DNA of 64,000 nucleotides from Sphingomonas pokkalii. GTDB taxonomy: Bacteria > Pseudomonadota > Alphaproteobacteria > Sphingomonadales > Sphingomonadaceae. The stretch spans positions 3,990,009 through 4,054,008 of the forward strand of contig NZ_QENQ01000001.1 of the NCBI RefSeq assembly GCF_003096275.1. The letters are read 5' to 3'. The translations under genes were made by a program, and so were the position numbers. The notes beneath the pieces were generated by a model. It searched no databases. It was not told the DNA's origin and saw nothing but the letters and a program-made list of their open reading frames with translations. Shown in pieces: positions 62,776 to 64,000 of the stretch; the stretch's first letter is position 1; every line of letters starts with the position of its first letter.

Positions 62776-64000
62776 TCATGGTTGCTCCGCCAGTGGCAGG
62801 CGGACCACGAAACGCGCGCCGCTCAACCTGTCCTCCCGCGATTCCACCACGATGCTGCCCTGATGGCCTTCGACGATGGTGCGTGCAATGGCAAGGCCCA
62901 GGCCGGAATGCTGCCCGAACGCTTCGCTGGACGGCCGAACCGAGTGGAAGCGCCGGAAGATCGCTTCGCGCGCTTCTTCGGGCACGCCGGGGCCCTCATC
63001 CTCGATGCGGATTGCCAATATTCCTTCTTCCTCTTCTTCGGCGGCGATCGCGACCAGACCACCGGGCGGGGAGAAGGACAGGGCGTTCTCGATCAGATTC
63101 TCGAAGACGCGTTCGAGCCGGGTGGGTTCGCCCATCACCAGCATCGATTGCCCGGCCGGACGATCGAAGCGGAGCCGCACCGCTTCGAGAACGCCGCGCT
63201 CCTCGCGTTGCACCACCAGCGCGGCGATCAGGCTCCCCAGATCGAACGGCTCGAACGTGGCGCGGCTGAGCTGCGCATCGAGGCGTGAGGCCTCCGAAAT
63301 ATCGGTAATCAGGCGATCCAGTCGGTGGATATCGTCGCGCACGATATCCAGCAGCCGGGCCTGGAAGGCGGGATCCTTGACGGTGGAAAGACCTTCCACG
63401 GCGGATCGCAGCGACGCCAGTGGGTTCTTCAACTCGTGCGTAACATCGGCGGCGAAGGTTTCGGTGGCATCGATTCGCGCCCGCAGGGCCTGGCTCATGT
63501 CCGAAAGGGCGCGCGCCAGCATCCCGATCTCGTCGCGGCGATCGGGCAGGCGCGGGACCACCACTTCGCGTGCACGCCCCAGCCGGACCCGGATCGCGGC
63601 GAGCGCCAAGCGGCGAAGCGGCCGCACGATCGTCCGCGCCAGAAACAGCGACAGCAGCACCGAAACCAGCGAGACGATGGCAAGCACGACCCCCAGCCGA
63701 TAGCGTTCCAGTCGCACCGTCTGGGTGATGTCGCGCGCGTTGAACGTGGTCATCACCACGCCCAGGCCGGTAATCGGGGCAGCGGCGGTGATCACGGGTG
63801 TTCGATCGGGTGCGCGCCAGACCGATGCTGCCGCGCTGTGGCTTTCGAGCGCCGTGCGGACATCGGGCCAGTCCAATCCGCGATCGCGCACACGTTCCCG
63901 GTATAGCGGCGTGCGATCGGCACCGGCGACGCGATCGATCACCGCGTCCAGGAAGCGCGCGATCGTCTGGCCGACGGGATCCTTGTCCGGATCGCGTAGC
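62776..64000 (-). CDS. chvG: ChvG-type sensor histidine kinase, N-terminus beyond window
   Basis: The visible 407 residues include part of a periplasmic sensor region, a membrane helix (LGVVLAIVSLVSVLLSLFLA), a HAMP region (RTIVRPLRRLALAAIRVRLG), HisKA (FAADVTHELKNPLASL with the phospho-His) and HATPase (FENLIENALSFS, DEGPGVPEE, GLGLAIARTIVEGHQG). The frame is open at base 64000. Together with rapZ, EIIA and ptsH this matches ChvG of the ChvG-ChvI envelope/acid-stress system; ChvI would lie upstream, outside the window. Confidence 0.9.
   Translation of the reverse strand, partial: LRDPDKDPVGQTIARFLDAVIDRVAGADRTPLYRERVRDRGLDWPDVRTALESHSAAASVWRAPDRTPVITAAAPITGLGVVMTTFNARDITQTVRLERYRLGVVLAIVSLVSVLLSLFLARTIVRPLRRLALAAIRVRLGRAREVVVPRLPDRRDEIGMLARALSDMSQALRARIDATETFAADVTHELKNPLASLRSAVEGLSTVKDPAFQARLLDIVRDDIHRLDRLITDISEASRLDAQLSRATFEPFDLGSLIAALVVQREERGVLEAVRLRFDRPAGQSMLVMGEPTRLERVFENLIENALSFSPPGGLVAIAAEEEEEGILAIRIEDEGPGVPEEAREAIFRRFHSVRPSSEAFGQHSGLGLAIARTIVEGHQGSIVVESREDRLSGARFVVRLPLAEQP

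Overview
The window is GC-rich, gene-dense DNA from an alphaproteobacterium, most likely a sphingomonad (Sphingomonas or a close relative). The support is gene order and content: trpFBA-accD-folC with lapA-pyrF; purMN back to back with an exported protein-hdaA-ppk1-ppx run; a ChvG-type kinase beside rapZ, an EIIA and HPr; a large TonB-dependent receptor; and an UrcA-family protein. No rRNA, tRNA, CRISPR array, transposase, integrase or phage gene was found. This is therefore chromosomal backbone with a metabolic accessory section in the middle.

Layout. 1-10999 (mostly minus): folC (cut by the window edge), accD, trpA, trpB, trpF, an acetyltransferase, pyrF, lapA, a patatin-like lipase translationally coupled to an EEP-family hydrolase, a 65-residue conserved protein, purN and purM. 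11063-16627 (plus): exported protein, hdaA, ppk1, ppx. 16634-20531 (minus): SDR, purF, a membrane protein and a sterol-desaturase-type hydroxylase. 20713-30697 (minus): a ten-kilobase operon of eight genes, nearly all joined by stop/start overlaps, for ABC uptake and ATP-dependent breakdown of urea or, more probably, guanidine. 30921-34931 (plus, divergent): hybrid histidine kinase, LuxR-type response regulator and a TPR-sulfotransferase. 34992-40531 (plus): two small exported proteins, a second hydroxylase, a beta-propeller protein and a TonB-dependent receptor. 40671-45524: kdp potassium pump with two extra small membrane ORFs in front of kdpF. 46348-47991: KefB/YbaL-type antiporter. 48092-51841: ydbH-ynbE-ydbL envelope-lipid genes. 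51878-57291: truA, fmt | recR, def, rmuC and a small ATPase. 57603-60950: epimerase | LysR, META protein and an rRNA/tRNA methyltransferase. 61109-64000 (minus): ptsH, EIIA, rapZ and a ChvG-type kinase (cut by the edge).

How the parts work together. The central operon has a lipoprotein binding protein, a permease and an ATPase for import. Two DUF1989 proteins, a biotin carboxylase-type ligase and allophanate hydrolase follow for stepwise nitrogen release. A CopG/NikR-type regulator that has lost most nickel ligands is embedded in the operon, and a two-component system diverges from it. The region from 19.5 to 40.5 kb also carries a recurring upstream motif (TACGTCA type) at several otherwise unrelated genes, including both paralogous hydroxylases and the TonB receptor.

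Non-coding structure worth attention: a 173-bp intergenic element that can fold as a three-way junction (690-862), whose left half recurs 60 kb away; a 130-bp near-palindrome beside an inverted pair of REP-like units (54755-55000); a decayed duplicate of the META-domain gene (about 57340-57543); and strong intrinsic-type hairpins after the TonB receptor and kdpC.
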